A stretch of 64,000 nucleotides of DNA, from contig JAQWNP010000016.1 in NCBI GenBank assembly GCA_029268515.1, forward strand, positions 124,001 through 188,000, given 5' to 3'. Below, in pieces: positions 9,765 through 19,552 of the stretch (positions within the stretch are counted from its first letter, which is position 1; every line of letters starts with the position of its first letter). This stretch comes from Phycisphaerales bacterium (GTDB taxonomy: Bacteria; Planctomycetota; Phycisphaerae; Phycisphaerales; SM1A02). The position numbers were made by a program, and so were the translations under genes. The notes under the pieces were generated by a model that did no database searches, was not told the origin of the DNA, and saw only the letters and a program-made list of their open reading frames with translations.

Positions 9765-10746
9765 GTGGTCGCCACCAATCCTCATGCTCACGATACCACT
9801 CCGCCGTCTGAATCAGCCCTGCCGGCCAGGCGCTCCGCTGTGGCTTCCAACCCAACTCCCGTTCAATCTTTGAAGCATCAATCGCATAGCGGCGATCGTG
9901 TCCAAGTCGATCAGGTACTGGCTCAATCATCGCTTGATCCTGGCCCATGCACTCCAGCAACATATCCGTGAGCGATCGATTACTCCACTCATTACAACCA
10001 CCAATATTGTAAACCTCGCCAAGCGTCCCTCGTTCCAATGTAAGAAGAACTGCTTCACAATGATCATGCACGTGAATCCAGTCTCTTACATTAAGTCCAT
10101 CACCATAAAGTGGCACACGTTCACCATCTATCAAATTGGTAATGAACAGTGGGATCACTTTCTCAGGAAACTGAAACGGTCCAAAGTTGTTAGAGCAACG
10201 CGTAATGAGTCCGGGAAAACCAAACGTATGATGATATGAAAGCACGAGCAAATCTGCGGCAGCTTTAGATGCGCTGTAAGGGCTACTCGGACAGAGTGGC
10301 GTACTTTCCTGAAATAGCAAGTCAGGGCGATCCAGTGGAAGATCACCATAGACCTCATCTGTTCCAATCTGAAGGAACTTAGGACAGTTTTCCATTTGCC
10401 TACATGCATCCATCAATACCTGGGTACCAGTAATATTTGTGGATACAAAAGGACCAGAATCATAGATAGATCGATCCACATGCGACTCAGCTGCGAAGTT
10501 CACAACTGCATCACAATCTTGGAGTGCTTGCTGAACAACAAGCGGATCACGGATATCGCCTTGTATAAACTTATATCGAGGGTTTTCTGAACAGTCGACC
10601 AGGCTCTCTAGATTACCTGCATAAGTCAGCGCATCTAAATTCACAACTGAGTAGCTAGATCGCTCTGCCAACACGAAGCGAATGAAGTTACTGCCAATGA
10701 ACCCAGCACCACCGGTGACCAAAATCCGCATAGGCTCAGTCACCAT
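9748..10746 (-). CDS. rmlB: dTDP-glucose 4,6-dehydratase
   Basis: Extended short-chain dehydrogenase converting dTDP-glucose to dTDP-4-keto-6-deoxyglucose, second step towards dTDP-rhamnose. The nucleotide motif is GGAGFIGSNFIRF; the catalytic Thr/Asp/Glu lie in TDEVYGDL and Tyr/Lys in YSASKAAADL. The frame is open further upstream through the rmlA gene, but the start is set at ATG 10746: an AAGGAG sits six bases before it and it overlaps the rmlA stop by 11 bases, giving 332 residues, the normal size. A second ATG at 10731 is possible. This is the last gene of the nine-gene polysaccharide operon. No rmlD is visible in the window. Confidence 0.95.
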   Translation of the reverse strand: MVTEPMRILVTGGAGFIGSNFIRFVLAERSSYSVVNLDALTYAGNLESLVDCSENPRYKFIQGDIRDPLVVQQALQDCDAVVNFAAESHVDRSIYDSGPFVSTNITGTQVLMDACRQMENCPKFLQIGTDEVYGDLPLDRPDLLFQESTPLCPSSPYSASKAAADLLVLSYHHTFGFPGLITRCSNNFGPFQFPEKVIPLFITNLIDGERVPLYGDGLNVRDWIHVHDHCEAVLLTLERGTLGEVYNIGGCNEWSNRSLTDMLLECMGQDQAMIEPVPDRLGHDRRYAIDASKIERELGWKPQRSAWPAGLIQTAEWYREHEDWWRPLKVAK

Positions 10747-11527
10747 CCCTGGCTCCTTCTTGACCTTGCCCTGACATGAACGATACATCTGTACTGTTCG
10801 CACCACTCTCAGCCACAAGATTTGAAACTGAGTGGAGGCTCTTAAATGTTCCTGCGTCAGACCACCAACCTTCGAGTATCTCATACTCCAGATCACCGCG
10901 AGCAAGATACATATTATTAACGTCCGTGATCTCCAACTCTCCTCGTTCACTTGGGGACAGTTGGCTGGCCATACCGAAGACGTCTTGATCATACATATAG
11001 ATGCCTGTCACAGCATATGAACTAGGCGGCGAAACTGGCTTCTCTAAAATCTCGACGATTTTCTCATCTGCAAAACGTGGCACGCCAAACCTCTCCGGAT
11101 CTGATACTTCTTTAAGAAGAAGCCGCGCACCTGTCTGCTGCGCACGATAACTATTGACAGAGGCTTGAATGGAACCCTGGATGATATTGTCTCCTAGAAT
11201 GACGCATATGCGGCCACCTTCAGAAAAATCTTCCGCTAATAGAAGCGCATCAGCAATACCACCTTCACCTTCTTGATACGTATAGTGAAGATCTGACAAA
11301 CCTAAATGCTTCCCATTTTTTAACAGACGCAGAAAATCTCCTGCATGTTCACCACCGGTAACCACTAAGACTTCGTCAATGCCCGCTTTAATAAGACACT
11401 CAATGGGATAGTGAATCATCGGCTGATCGTACACTGGCAGCAAGTGCTTGTTCGTCACAAGCGTAAGCGGTGAGAGACGAGTTCCGAGACCTCCAGCAAG
11501 AATAACACCCTTCATCGTAGGTCCCAC
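10736..11527 (-). CDS. rmlA: Glucose-1-phosphate thymidylyltransferase
   Basis: Sugar nucleotidyltransferase making dTDP-glucose from dTTP and glucose 1-phosphate. The signature is intact: ILAGGLGTRLSPLT with KHLLPVYDQPMI right after, then YQEGEGGIADALLLAED, VILGDNIIQG and GWWSDAGTFKSL. At up to 263 residues it belongs to the shorter RmlA-like group rather than the ~290-residue E. coli type. Two starts are possible, ATG 11527 and ATG 11515 (the latter begins directly at MKGVILAGG). It follows the TPR gene after 25 bases and overlaps rmlB, so the two dTDP-sugar enzymes are translationally linked. Confidence 0.92.
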   Translation of the reverse strand: MGPTMKGVILAGGLGTRLSPLTLVTNKHLLPVYDQPMIHYPIECLIKAGIDEVLVVTGGEHAGDFLRLLKNGKHLGLSDLHYTYQEGEGGIADALLLAEDFSEGGRICVILGDNIIQGSIQASVNSYRAQQTGARLLLKEVSDPERFGVPRFADEKIVEILEKPVSPPSSYAVTGIYMYDQDVFGMASQLSPSERGELEITDVNNMYLARGDLEYEILEGWWSDAGTFKSLHSVSNLVAESGANSTDVSFMSGQGQEGARDGD

Positions 11528-11552
11528 ATTCTTAATTGTAATATCAGTGTTC

Positions 11553-14500
11553 TCACCAATTGACCCCTGTAGACATCGAGTGGAGCTTACTCTCTATAGA
11601 TTCAAGAAGCGCCTTCTGTTCAGACTCCATTTCTTCCCGGTCAACAGTACTGAGTTGCGCTTTACCTAAAATTGACTCAGCTTCACTAAGGCGACCGGAT
11701 TCAATCAAACAGCTGACATAATGAAGTCGGGAACTCAAATATTCAGGATCAACAGCAATGATCTTTGAGAAAACCTCAAATGACTCCTCATACTGTCCCT
11801 GAGCACACAGACTCTGCCCTTTCGTATCGAGTAACACTAACCAGTCAGGATTTTCATCCAGTGCTCTATTAATCGCTACCAACGCCTCATCGGGTTGACC
11901 GTTATTGATAAACACCATCGCCATATTGTTGAGAGCAACGGTATTTTTAGGCTCTCTTTCCAAAACCCCCTGATAAATCACCAAGGCTTTACTCAAGTTA
12001 TTTTGTCCGGTCGCAATTTGCGCCAACACAAGCTCACCCCGCGTTGCTTCACTGGGAATCTCAGTCATCTGAGTGGCTGATGCGATCGCCTTTTGCAAGT
12101 AGATCGGATTCTGATCTCTTTCTGATAATCGAACCCACGCTCGCATGACCTCTCCTTTGATACCCACCGCATCTGAAGAGAGCGACTCGACCATTTCAAT
12201 TGCTTCCGCCGTCTCGCTTGGCTCAAATAGCTGACTCACGCCAAGCCATAACTGCACCCATTTATCATCCGATGGCAGAAGATCCTGAACGATTGCTCGC
12301 GCGTCCTCAAAATCCCCGACCTCGGCCAAAGCCGTCACAAGTAAAGAGGTATCAAATGGACGCTCCTCTACAGTTGATGCGAGTTCATCCTTATAGTTTT
12401 CTAAGATACTGATCGCTTTCCTTGGCTGATCATTCTCCAAATAACAACGTGCTAAAAACAAATCAGGCTTCAGCGTTGCATAAGGAGTTCGTTCTCGCCA
12501 TGCTTGCGTATCTGCTATTGCTTGATCCCACTTCTTCTGCTTAGCCGATATTTCCGCTGCCCGCTGCAAAGGCAAACTATTGTTTGGAAAACGATTTGCA
12601 GCCTGTTGAGCCAGATCCCATGCGCGTGAATATTTGCCGCCATCCTCATGGATAGAGATTGCCATAATCCACAGCACCGAGTGCTGTGGGGACTTCTTTA
12701 TAATCCTCATTACCTCAGCGAGATCGACATTCGACGGGTTTCTCTTTCCATCTTCAAGAGGAATTTTCTCGAGTAAACTCAAGGCCACAAATAGTGTGTC
12801 TGAACTGGTCTCTCTGACAGATAACTTAGCCAAAACATCATTCGTGTCGCCACCCATCTCAAGTAAAATGAGAGCAAGGCTCTCGAGAAGACCTGAATCT
12901 TCCGGCGCGATCTCTAGACCAGCTTGGACCTTTTTAAGCGCTCGCTCTGGACTACCCGATTTCATCAGCAACTTAGCAGCGTCGTAGTAGAGAAGTGGAT
13001 TTTCTGGTGATCGCGCAATACCTATATCAAAGAACGGATCTGCTGCATCTGGGCCAAGAAATCGAGCCGCATACAAACCGCGTGTCATCGGCATACGAGC
13101 AGATACACCATCATCAGGAACTTGACTAAGAACTACACGTCCCTCTTCGATTTGACCCTGTAGCCCAAGATAATTCGCGTAAGCAATGCGGACATTGTCA
13201 TTTGGTTCACTCTCTAGAAGAGATTCGTAAATCTCTCCTGCCCGCCTCGACTCTCCAATATTCGTCAACAACTCTGCCATCAACATACGATCAGAGAAAC
13301 TCGCATTTGGCGCATCCATTTTTTGAATTCGCTTCGACAATAATTTCACATCACCCTGTTTACTAAGTAGCCTAAGCTCACTCTTATTCAAACGTGGCTC
13401 GGCATCTACCATGGGAGATAATTGGCTCAGATTAGAAGCTGCTGAATCATAGTCGCCAGTGACCTGCTGTAGGCCGATCAATCTGATCAGCCGATCGGCG
13501 TTGTCAGGATAAAGTGAATTAAGCGATGTAAGAGCCCTAATTGCTGAACTGTATGATGGTACCGTTCCTGACAGGTTCGCACGGACCAGTAATTCAAGAG
13601 CCAACTCAGAGTCTGGATCTACTTCCAGTATGTCCTGAATTCTTACAGTCGCTTCGGCAAGTGATTTTTCGTCTAGTTCACTATCCGCCATTAACGCAGA
13701 CGCCATCGCTAAAGTAACTAATTGCGATTCATCTCCAAGTTCTCTGCGAAGGTTCGCTATGACTACCTGCGCCAACTCTGGCAAGTCCTCAAACTGCTGA
13801 GTCTGCAAAGCCATTTTCTGTATAGACAAATCGCTTGGATACACGACCACCAGCTGACTTAATGCGTCTCCGGCTTTCTCGTGTCCTTGCTGGATTAGAT
13901 AAGTCACGCGCAGACGCCGCCAGTTTCGAAGCTCCGGTGAATTAGGCTGAAGCTTCTCAATTGCTGCATCAATCATCTCAAGCCCACCTTCTACATTGCC
14001 GTCCACTGCCATTTTATTTGCAGCCAGAAGCACATTGAAATTTGAAGGGGTTCCACGCCGACGAGCCTCTGCCATCAGTCTTTTATCTAAGCCAAGCCCA
14101 GTCCTCTCACTGAGTGCAGCCAACTTAATGAACGTCGGGTAGGTACTATTTGAATCTTCTAAAGTTGCCTCCATAACACCTATAGCCGCCGCAGAATCAT
14201 CAGCCAATAGATACGCTCGAACTAACAATGGAGCGACTAACTCACTGTCAACAATAAGCGATGCAAGCTCTTCTAAATTTTCAGTTACAAAGATCAGCTC
14301 TTGTGGACTATTGACAGGACCAATTTTTTTATTCGCTTCTTCGACTAATAAGAACACATCAGAGTACAACAGAAATGGCGCAACCATTCCTTTTGGCGAT
14401 ATAAACATCGAGTCCCTCGCGACCGGAAGCGCTTCACGTGGCCGCCCCGCAGTTACCAGCGTACGGGCATACGCAACATTCGCTGCCAACCAACGATGAT

Positions 14501-15785
14501 CTAACTTTCTCGCCTTACCAAACGAATCAAGTGCCTCAGGATTCTGCCCTCGATAGGAATACAATTCACCCAGAATGTAGTGAATAACAGGATCTTTACT
14601 ATTAATAACAGACGCATCCAGAACTTGATCTAACACCTCTTGAATGTTTGTTTCATTCAATAGGCTCCGAGCTAACATTGCATTGGCCCAAGCTTCTTGC
14701 GCTTGTTTCTCCTGACCTTGAAATTGCAAGATCATTTCTTCTGCAATTACCTTCGCTGATGAACTGTCAGCTGATAGTAAAGACAGAAGAAGTTTATCTC
14801 GCATCAACTCTTGGCTTAAGTTCTCGAATCTCTCCTCGGCAAGAGCTAGTGTTTTTTTGGCTTCCTCTAAACGACTTGAACGCCAAAGACGACGAACCGT
14901 CACCTCATACACGCCTTGATTGTTAGGCTCGACTTCAATAGCTTCCTGCAGTGCTTCATCAGCCTTGTTAAAGTTTCCAAGCTGATCATACACTAACACT
15001 GAACGACTCAACACATCCGTATCACGGTAGCCTTGGGCTTCACCCAGTTCCATTTCTTCTCGAGCACCAACATAGTCATTAAATTTGATAAGCAGTCCAG
15101 CACGCAACACGTGAAAACGCCCATCGCCTTCATACTCATCTATCCATTGCTGCGTCATCTCAAGCATTTCTAACTCTGGTGTATCCAGCGTCAATAGGAC
15201 ATCAATCTTGAGGGCGTACCATGAAATAGTTTCTGGTTCCAATTCAATAAGACGCGAGATAAATGGACCAGCCTCCTCCAGCAGTCGCTGATTTCTCAAA
15301 CTCACTGCCTTAGCACTAATCAAGCGCACGTCATTTGGATGCTTGGCCAACAGACGATCAGCAAGCTCAGACACCTCGACAAACTGCTGAGCCATTTCAT
15401 ACCACTCGAGTATCCGCCGCTGCGCCTGCTCATAAAGATCACTGTCTATTTCAGTTTCCGCCTCAGCTTCCATAACCAGAAGCCCCTGCTGAGTCAGATA
15501 AATCGCTTGACTAATGTAACCCTCAGCAGGCACCATCGCTCGAGCATGGCCAAAGGCGATGAGTGTTTCGTAGTCAGTTTGAATATGAGCATTGTAGTTA
15601 CTTAGATTTTCGATCGCCGCTGGATAGTCATTCTCTGCGTATGCCTGCATACCTGCTTCACGAGATTCCGCAAGCATTCGAGCGCTCTGGCTATCACGGA
15701 CCAACTTCACGATGACAACACCGGCCACCAGAACAACAATCAGTGCCAATAAAAACGTAATACGTCGCTTAAATTTTCGTGTCAT
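11553..15785 (-). CDS. Membrane-anchored giant TPR protein of the exosortase/EPS operon
   Basis: A very large protein (1410 residues from ATG 15785). It has a basic N-terminus, one transmembrane helix at about residues 6-30, then an almost continuous array of helix-turn-helix repeats with tetratricopeptide character, e.g. the repeated ALxxxGRxxEA and ALxxNPxxxxxL patterns, to the C-terminus. The layout suggests a periplasmic scaffold. Long TPR proteins are common next to exosortase and EPS genes (PrsT/EpsL-like roles), where they are thought to organise polymer export. The frame is open 45 bases further upstream, but ATG 15785 begins right before the membrane anchor and overlaps the preceding sugar-transferase gene by 17 bases. 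Precise function unknown. Confidence 0.8.
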   Translation of the reverse strand: MTRKFKRRITFLLALIVVLVAGVVIVKLVRDSQSARMLAESREAGMQAYAENDYPAAIENLSNYNAHIQTDYETLIAFGHARAMVPAEGYISQAIYLTQQGLLVMEAEAETEIDSDLYEQAQRRILEWYEMAQQFVEVSELADRLLAKHPNDVRLISAKAVSLRNQRLLEEAGPFISRLIELEPETISWYALKIDVLLTLDTPELEMLEMTQQWIDEYEGDGRFHVLRAGLLIKFNDYVGAREEMELGEAQGYRDTDVLSRSVLVYDQLGNFNKADEALQEAIEVEPNNQGVYEVTVRRLWRSSRLEEAKKTLALAEERFENLSQELMRDKLLLSLLSADSSSAKVIAEEMILQFQGQEKQAQEAWANAMLARSLLNETNIQEVLDQVLDASVINSKDPVIHYILGELYSYRGQNPEALDSFGKARKLDHRWLAANVAYARTLVTAGRPREALPVARDSMFISPKGMVAPFLLYSDVFLLVEEANKKIGPVNSPQELIFVTENLEELASLIVDSELVAPLLVRAYLLADDSAAAIGVMEATLEDSNSTYPTFIKLAALSERTGLGLDKRLMAEARRRGTPSNFNVLLAANKMAVDGNVEGGLEMIDAAIEKLQPNSPELRNWRRLRVTYLIQQGHEKAGDALSQLVVVYPSDLSIQKMALQTQQFEDLPELAQVVIANLRRELGDESQLVTLAMASALMADSELDEKSLAEATVRIQDILEVDPDSELALELLVRANLSGTVPSYSSAIRALTSLNSLYPDNADRLIRLIGLQQVTGDYDSAASNLSQLSPMVDAEPRLNKSELRLLSKQGDVKLLSKRIQKMDAPNASFSDRMLMAELLTNIGESRRAGEIYESLLESEPNDNVRIAYANYLGLQGQIEEGRVVLSQVPDDGVSARMPMTRGLYAARFLGPDAADPFFDIGIARSPENPLLYYDAAKLLMKSGSPERALKKVQAGLEIAPEDSGLLESLALILLEMGGDTNDVLAKLSVRETSSDTLFVALSLLEKIPLEDGKRNPSNVDLAEVMRIIKKSPQHSVLWIMAISIHEDGGKYSRAWDLAQQAANRFPNNSLPLQRAAEISAKQKKWDQAIADTQAWRERTPYATLKPDLFLARCYLENDQPRKAISILENYKDELASTVEERPFDTSLLVTALAEVGDFEDARAIVQDLLPSDDKWVQLWLGVSQLFEPSETAEAIEMVESLSSDAVGIKGEVMRAWVRLSERDQNPIYLQKAIASATQMTEIPSEATRGELVLAQIATGQNNLSKALVIYQGVLEREPKNTVALNNMAMVFINNGQPDEALVAINRALDENPDWLVLLDTKGQSLCAQGQYEESFEVFSKIIAVDPEYLSSRLHYVSCLIESGRLSEAESILGKAQLSTVDREEMESEQKALLESIESKLHSMSTGVNW

Positions 15786-17253
15786 TGCCACGGCGCAATC
15801 TCCCACTAATAAATGAACAAGTCGTTGCAAATAGAATAGAAAGATCTGTTTTCATAGAAGCTTGTCTCACATATTCAATGTCGAAACGAATCCACTCCTG
15901 AAAATCTTCTCCAGGCTGCCGAGTGCGCTTTAGTTGCCATAAACCAGTAATACCTGGGCGCACGCTTAATCGAACATCTCGCCATGCTGGACAGAGTTGA
16001 TTTTCATCATTCGGACTTGGTCTTGGGCCCACAATACTCATTTGACCAAGTAACACATTAAGGAACTGAGGCAGCTCATCAAGCTGCGTGCTACGCAGAA
16101 TATTTCCAACTGGTGTGACCCGAGGATCGTTTTTTATTAAGACCTGGGGACCGTCACAGACATTACTTTCTTGCAAACTCTGGACCATCGAGTCTGCATT
16201 TTTTCGCATCGTCCGGAATTTCCAACAACGAAATGTCCGTCCACCACGCCCTTGTCTTTTATGTCCATAAAAAACCGGAGCACCGTCACTCAGAAGAATC
16301 GCTAATGAAATAATCAACAAGAGCGGTAAAAGGCAAACAAGTACAGAAAAGCTGAATAACAAGTCAAGAAGGCGTTTACTAATACGGTAAAGCGTTCTTG
16401 ATTTTTGATTCTCTTGATTCAAGGACGCATTTTTACTGGCTTCAACATCTGGAATTGTGCGAACTATGGTTCCTAAAGGATTATCTCGCCGATCTACTTG
16501 CCAACTTGGCCCCACAACGCACTGCCGAGAGAACGATTGACAACCAGATCCAAGCCAAAGCGGCCCAATCAGTTTCTTGTCTGGCGGTGGAGTCTCATCT
16601 TCTAGATGCCAAATGTCACCACCTGTTGAGACAATTCCCTCAATGACCTGACTGGGATCAAGCCATCGCTCTACAAGGTTCGTCAAGAGTGATTGCTGCT
16701 CGCCAACAATGCGTTCATCGAAAGTGGTTCCATCACACTTCCAATGGTTGACACGTGACCATGGAACTGAACGACGCACACGATCCCATCCCACGCGCCG
16801 TGTCGCTGCAGCCGACCAATTCTGTGCTACACGACGCTTCGTTGTGATAACCACCCAATTCATAGGCAGGGTTGTATCGCTATAGCGACGTTCAATCGAA
16901 CGAACGAGACCTTGATCATTTGTAACGACTCGTTCTGAGTAAACACGGTGTCTTTCATCCAAAAGACGTAGACGCATAATGAGCGCATTGTGCCAAGTCA
17001 TGCGATCACTCAGATCACTCATCTCAAAGAGTGACATTTGCTCTTTTTCTAACAACAGGTACAGCTCGGCGCTACAACGATGTGGCAAACCACTTCCGCG
17101 GCGAACACACTCCACACCTCGTGATCGCCAGTAAGCATCGTGAAGTTGCCTAGCGCTCAATCCCCATACGACTGGCGGGACGACCGGCGCCGATCCTTCG
17201 GTCTCGGTCAACGTGCCTATCACTTGATCATTCCTCGCTATCCTCGTTTTCAA
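15769..17253 (-). CDS. Polyprenyl-phosphate sugar-1-phosphate transferase with long soluble N-terminal region
   Basis: The C-terminal ~210 residues form a bacterial sugar transferase domain (WcaJ/WbaP/EpsL type) that starts a polysaccharide repeat unit on undecaprenyl phosphate: a membrane hairpin LFSFSVLVCLLPLLLIISL, then GRGGRTFRCWKFRTM, the catalytic-loop Asp/Glu in STQLDELPQFLNVLLGQMS, VGPRPS and RPGITGLWQL. The N-terminal ~270 residues are unusual. They are hydrophilic, rich in Arg and Trp, and lack the four-helix membrane segment plus CoA-binding domain normally found in long family members. Their role is unknown. The gene overlaps the upstream kinase gene by 26 bases and the downstream TPR gene by 17 bases. 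Confidence 0.88.
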   Translation of the reverse strand: MKTRIARNDQVIGTLTETEGSAPVVPPVVWGLSARQLHDAYWRSRGVECVRRGSGLPHRCSAELYLLLEKEQMSLFEMSDLSDRMTWHNALIMRLRLLDERHRVYSERVVTNDQGLVRSIERRYSDTTLPMNWVVITTKRRVAQNWSAAATRRVGWDRVRRSVPWSRVNHWKCDGTTFDERIVGEQQSLLTNLVERWLDPSQVIEGIVSTGGDIWHLEDETPPPDKKLIGPLWLGSGCQSFSRQCVVGPSWQVDRRDNPLGTIVRTIPDVEASKNASLNQENQKSRTLYRISKRLLDLLFSFSVLVCLLPLLLIISLAILLSDGAPVFYGHKRQGRGGRTFRCWKFRTMRKNADSMVQSLQESNVCDGPQVLIKNDPRVTPVGNILRSTQLDELPQFLNVLLGQMSIVGPRPSPNDENQLCPAWRDVRLSVRPGITGLWQLKRTRQPGEDFQEWIRFDIEYVRQASMKTDLSILFATTCSFISGRLRRGNDTKI

Positions 17254-19552
17254 TACGAGAACGACTACTTGTTTCCATAGCCAGCATCAACGGGCTACGT
17301 TCATTTCTTGATGCTACTGCTAGCGAAGGCCTATCTTGAACATCACCTTCAACAACATCCCTGGCATCAGCCGCTGCTGAGAGAGATGCTTCTGATACAT
17401 ATCGGTAGCACTCTTCATAAGGGGCGCAATTAAGGATCGTTCCAAGATATCGCACGCCGTAGCGATTTAAACCGTTGAGACACTCTTCAAGCCCGCTCCT
17501 TGAGCCACCACTACGGATGACCATGATGACCCCATCTGATGCTACTGAGACAGGCGTGCTTTCAAGACTACCCGTCATTGGCCCGGTATCGACGAGAACG
17601 ATATCGAAACTCTTTCTTAGAGAATCGAATAACTCATCAATGTCTGACTTACGAATACTCTCGGGGCCAACTTTTGGATCTATACCAACCGGAAGTATGC
17701 TCAGATTATGACTTTCAAGAGCACGAACTTCCCCATTCAAGTGATGCGATCGAAGAACTTCCTTGAGACCTGGTGCTCCAACCATACCCATCTGCCGTGT
17801 CATACTGCGACCCACCAGATCGCAGTCGACAACGATGGTTCGGTATCCAGCTGCAGCATAAGAACAGCCCAGAGACATCACTAAACTGGTTTTACCATCC
17901 CCTTGAAATGGACTCGTCACCGTGACCACATACCCTTTGCGAGGATTACGAATTGCCTCGATCTGATTGCGTATTTGATGCACGCAGTGAGAAGCAACAT
18001 CAGCTCCATCGACGTCTTCTTTTGCCTGGTTCAAGTCAGGCAGAACACCAAGACATCTCGCATCTGCGTTGACTGAACTTTTACCCACGTGATACGCCGT
18101 CGTCGCTCGGCGATCAAAACAACCTATTACGAATACAATGAAGAAACCAAAAAAAGCCCCTCCAGCAAGTCCTAACATCGCACTCATTGCGCGCCGATCA
18201 CTGGATGCTAACGAAGGCACAATTCCGTATTGAATTTCTATCTGGCGTTCAATTGATGGCTCTTCAACCGTAAGATCACGAATACGCTGATTCGTTTGAC
18301 TCAGGTCTTCCTTAATGGTGGTAACGAGACTCGAGAGATCTTTTACCTCCCGCACATCTTGCATCAAAGATTCAGAGAGGGCTCTCTCTTGCTCTAGATC
18401 TGTTTTCCACATCGCTAGCTGTGATTCCAAGCGTTCAGACTTCCACGTGACGAGCACGGGATTTACGAGAATCCCATTAACACCACTGTCGAGATCCCCA
18501 CTGGCACCTACGCCAATCCATTGTGAACTCACTTCTTTGTACTGACGCTCGTAGAGTTTCTGAGCGCTGGCAAGTCGCTCCTCAGCCCAAACATACTGTC
18601 GGGCAGAGGTGTTATAACGTCCCTTAATAATCTCAAAATGACTAATCGCACTATCAAGTGTTTTACGTAAGCTCAAAAGATGGTCGTCAAACTTCTCAAG
18701 GTCCTTCTGTGAAGGGCCTACTGGCGTCACCCCTGCGATTGCCTCATCATCAATACTACTGAGTCGACGACTAGCAAGAATCTTTTCTGCTTCAGTAACT
18801 CGGGTCTGTATTGTCCCAACAACTTCATGGCTCGCAATAACTAATCCCGAAAGATCGTTCGTGTGATAGCTGGAATGAATATCAGCAATCTGCGATTCCA
18901 ATGGGCGAAGTCGGCGCTCTTGTTTTGCAACATCATCTCTTAGATCCTGAATCTTACGACCCATGCCAATGACACCAGCACGTCCATAGAGCTCGCTATA
19001 AGAGCGGACAACAGCATTGACGCCTGCTTCAGCAAGTACGCCGGTTGGCGCGGTAAAACTAACTAAAATAAGCTGCGTATCAGAGCTACTAGATGCTCTA
19101 AGACCCTCCCGAAGGTTTTCAATCCCATTCACACCTTGGAAGTATTTTTTGTTTTTCAGCTCTTCCATTGTCAGTGCATGCGCAAGTACTCGATGACTCC
19201 TGATTAAGACTGCTTGAGTTTTAAGATACTGACCGTAGAACCTAATATTGAGATCTTCAATCTTCCGACGAGTTACTTCAGTTTGAGGATCAATCTGAAT
19301 AAGTGCTTCACTTCTATACTCTTGATTTGAGTTATACCAACCTACAATCAAGCCAGCGAAACCAAGCACCACTGCTAAACACAGTGCCAATAACCAGCGA
19401 CCACCCAATCGATCTGAAAATAGTACACCGAGAGAAACCTGGCTATTTTGATCATCCTCTAGCCGAGCATCGCGAAAATCACGAGGACTATTATAAGGGT
19501 GACCCGTTTCTCCAAATTGGTCATACTCATTCCTCATGACTCGCTCCTTCAA
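17228..19552 (-). CDS. Chain-length determinant (Wzz) / BY-kinase fusion
   Basis: A 774-residue inner-membrane protein that would control length and export of the polysaccharide. Residues ~52-73 and ~456-481 are the two membrane helices that bracket a long periplasmic coiled-coil region (Wzz domain). The cytoplasmic C-terminal domain is a P-loop tyrosine-kinase-like ATPase: Walker A in SPFQGDGKTSLV (Lys ~554), Walker A' in VVDCDLVGRS and Walker B in IVLVDTGPM. Oddly, the C-terminus is not tyrosine-rich, unlike typical Wzc/CpsD kinases, so classical tail autophosphorylation is doubtful. It overlaps the EpsI-like gene by 26 bases. An in-frame ATG at codon 6 is an alternative start. Confidence 0.88.
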   Translation of the reverse strand: MKERVMRNEYDQFGETGHPYNSPRDFRDARLEDDQNSQVSLGVLFSDRLGGRWLLALCLAVVLGFAGLIVGWYNSNQEYRSEALIQIDPQTEVTRRKIEDLNIRFYGQYLKTQAVLIRSHRVLAHALTMEELKNKKYFQGVNGIENLREGLRASSSSDTQLILVSFTAPTGVLAEAGVNAVVRSYSELYGRAGVIGMGRKIQDLRDDVAKQERRLRPLESQIADIHSSYHTNDLSGLVIASHEVVGTIQTRVTEAEKILASRRLSSIDDEAIAGVTPVGPSQKDLEKFDDHLLSLRKTLDSAISHFEIIKGRYNTSARQYVWAEERLASAQKLYERQYKEVSSQWIGVGASGDLDSGVNGILVNPVLVTWKSERLESQLAMWKTDLEQERALSESLMQDVREVKDLSSLVTTIKEDLSQTNQRIRDLTVEEPSIERQIEIQYGIVPSLASSDRRAMSAMLGLAGGAFFGFFIVFVIGCFDRRATTAYHVGKSSVNADARCLGVLPDLNQAKEDVDGADVASHCVHQIRNQIEAIRNPRKGYVVTVTSPFQGDGKTSLVMSLGCSYAAAGYRTIVVDCDLVGRSMTRQMGMVGAPGLKEVLRSHHLNGEVRALESHNLSILPVGIDPKVGPESIRKSDIDELFDSLRKSFDIVLVDTGPMTGSLESTPVSVASDGVIMVIRSGGSRSGLEECLNGLNRYGVRYLGTILNCAPYEECYRYVSEASLSAAADARDVVEGDVQDRPSLAVASRNERSPLMLAMETSSRSRIENEDSEE

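Noticed and set aside
10747-10992. N-terminal extension of rmlB through the rmlA reading region
   Set aside because: The extra 82 residues lie antiphase within rmlA and resemble no domain; an AAGGAG site precedes ATG 10746.
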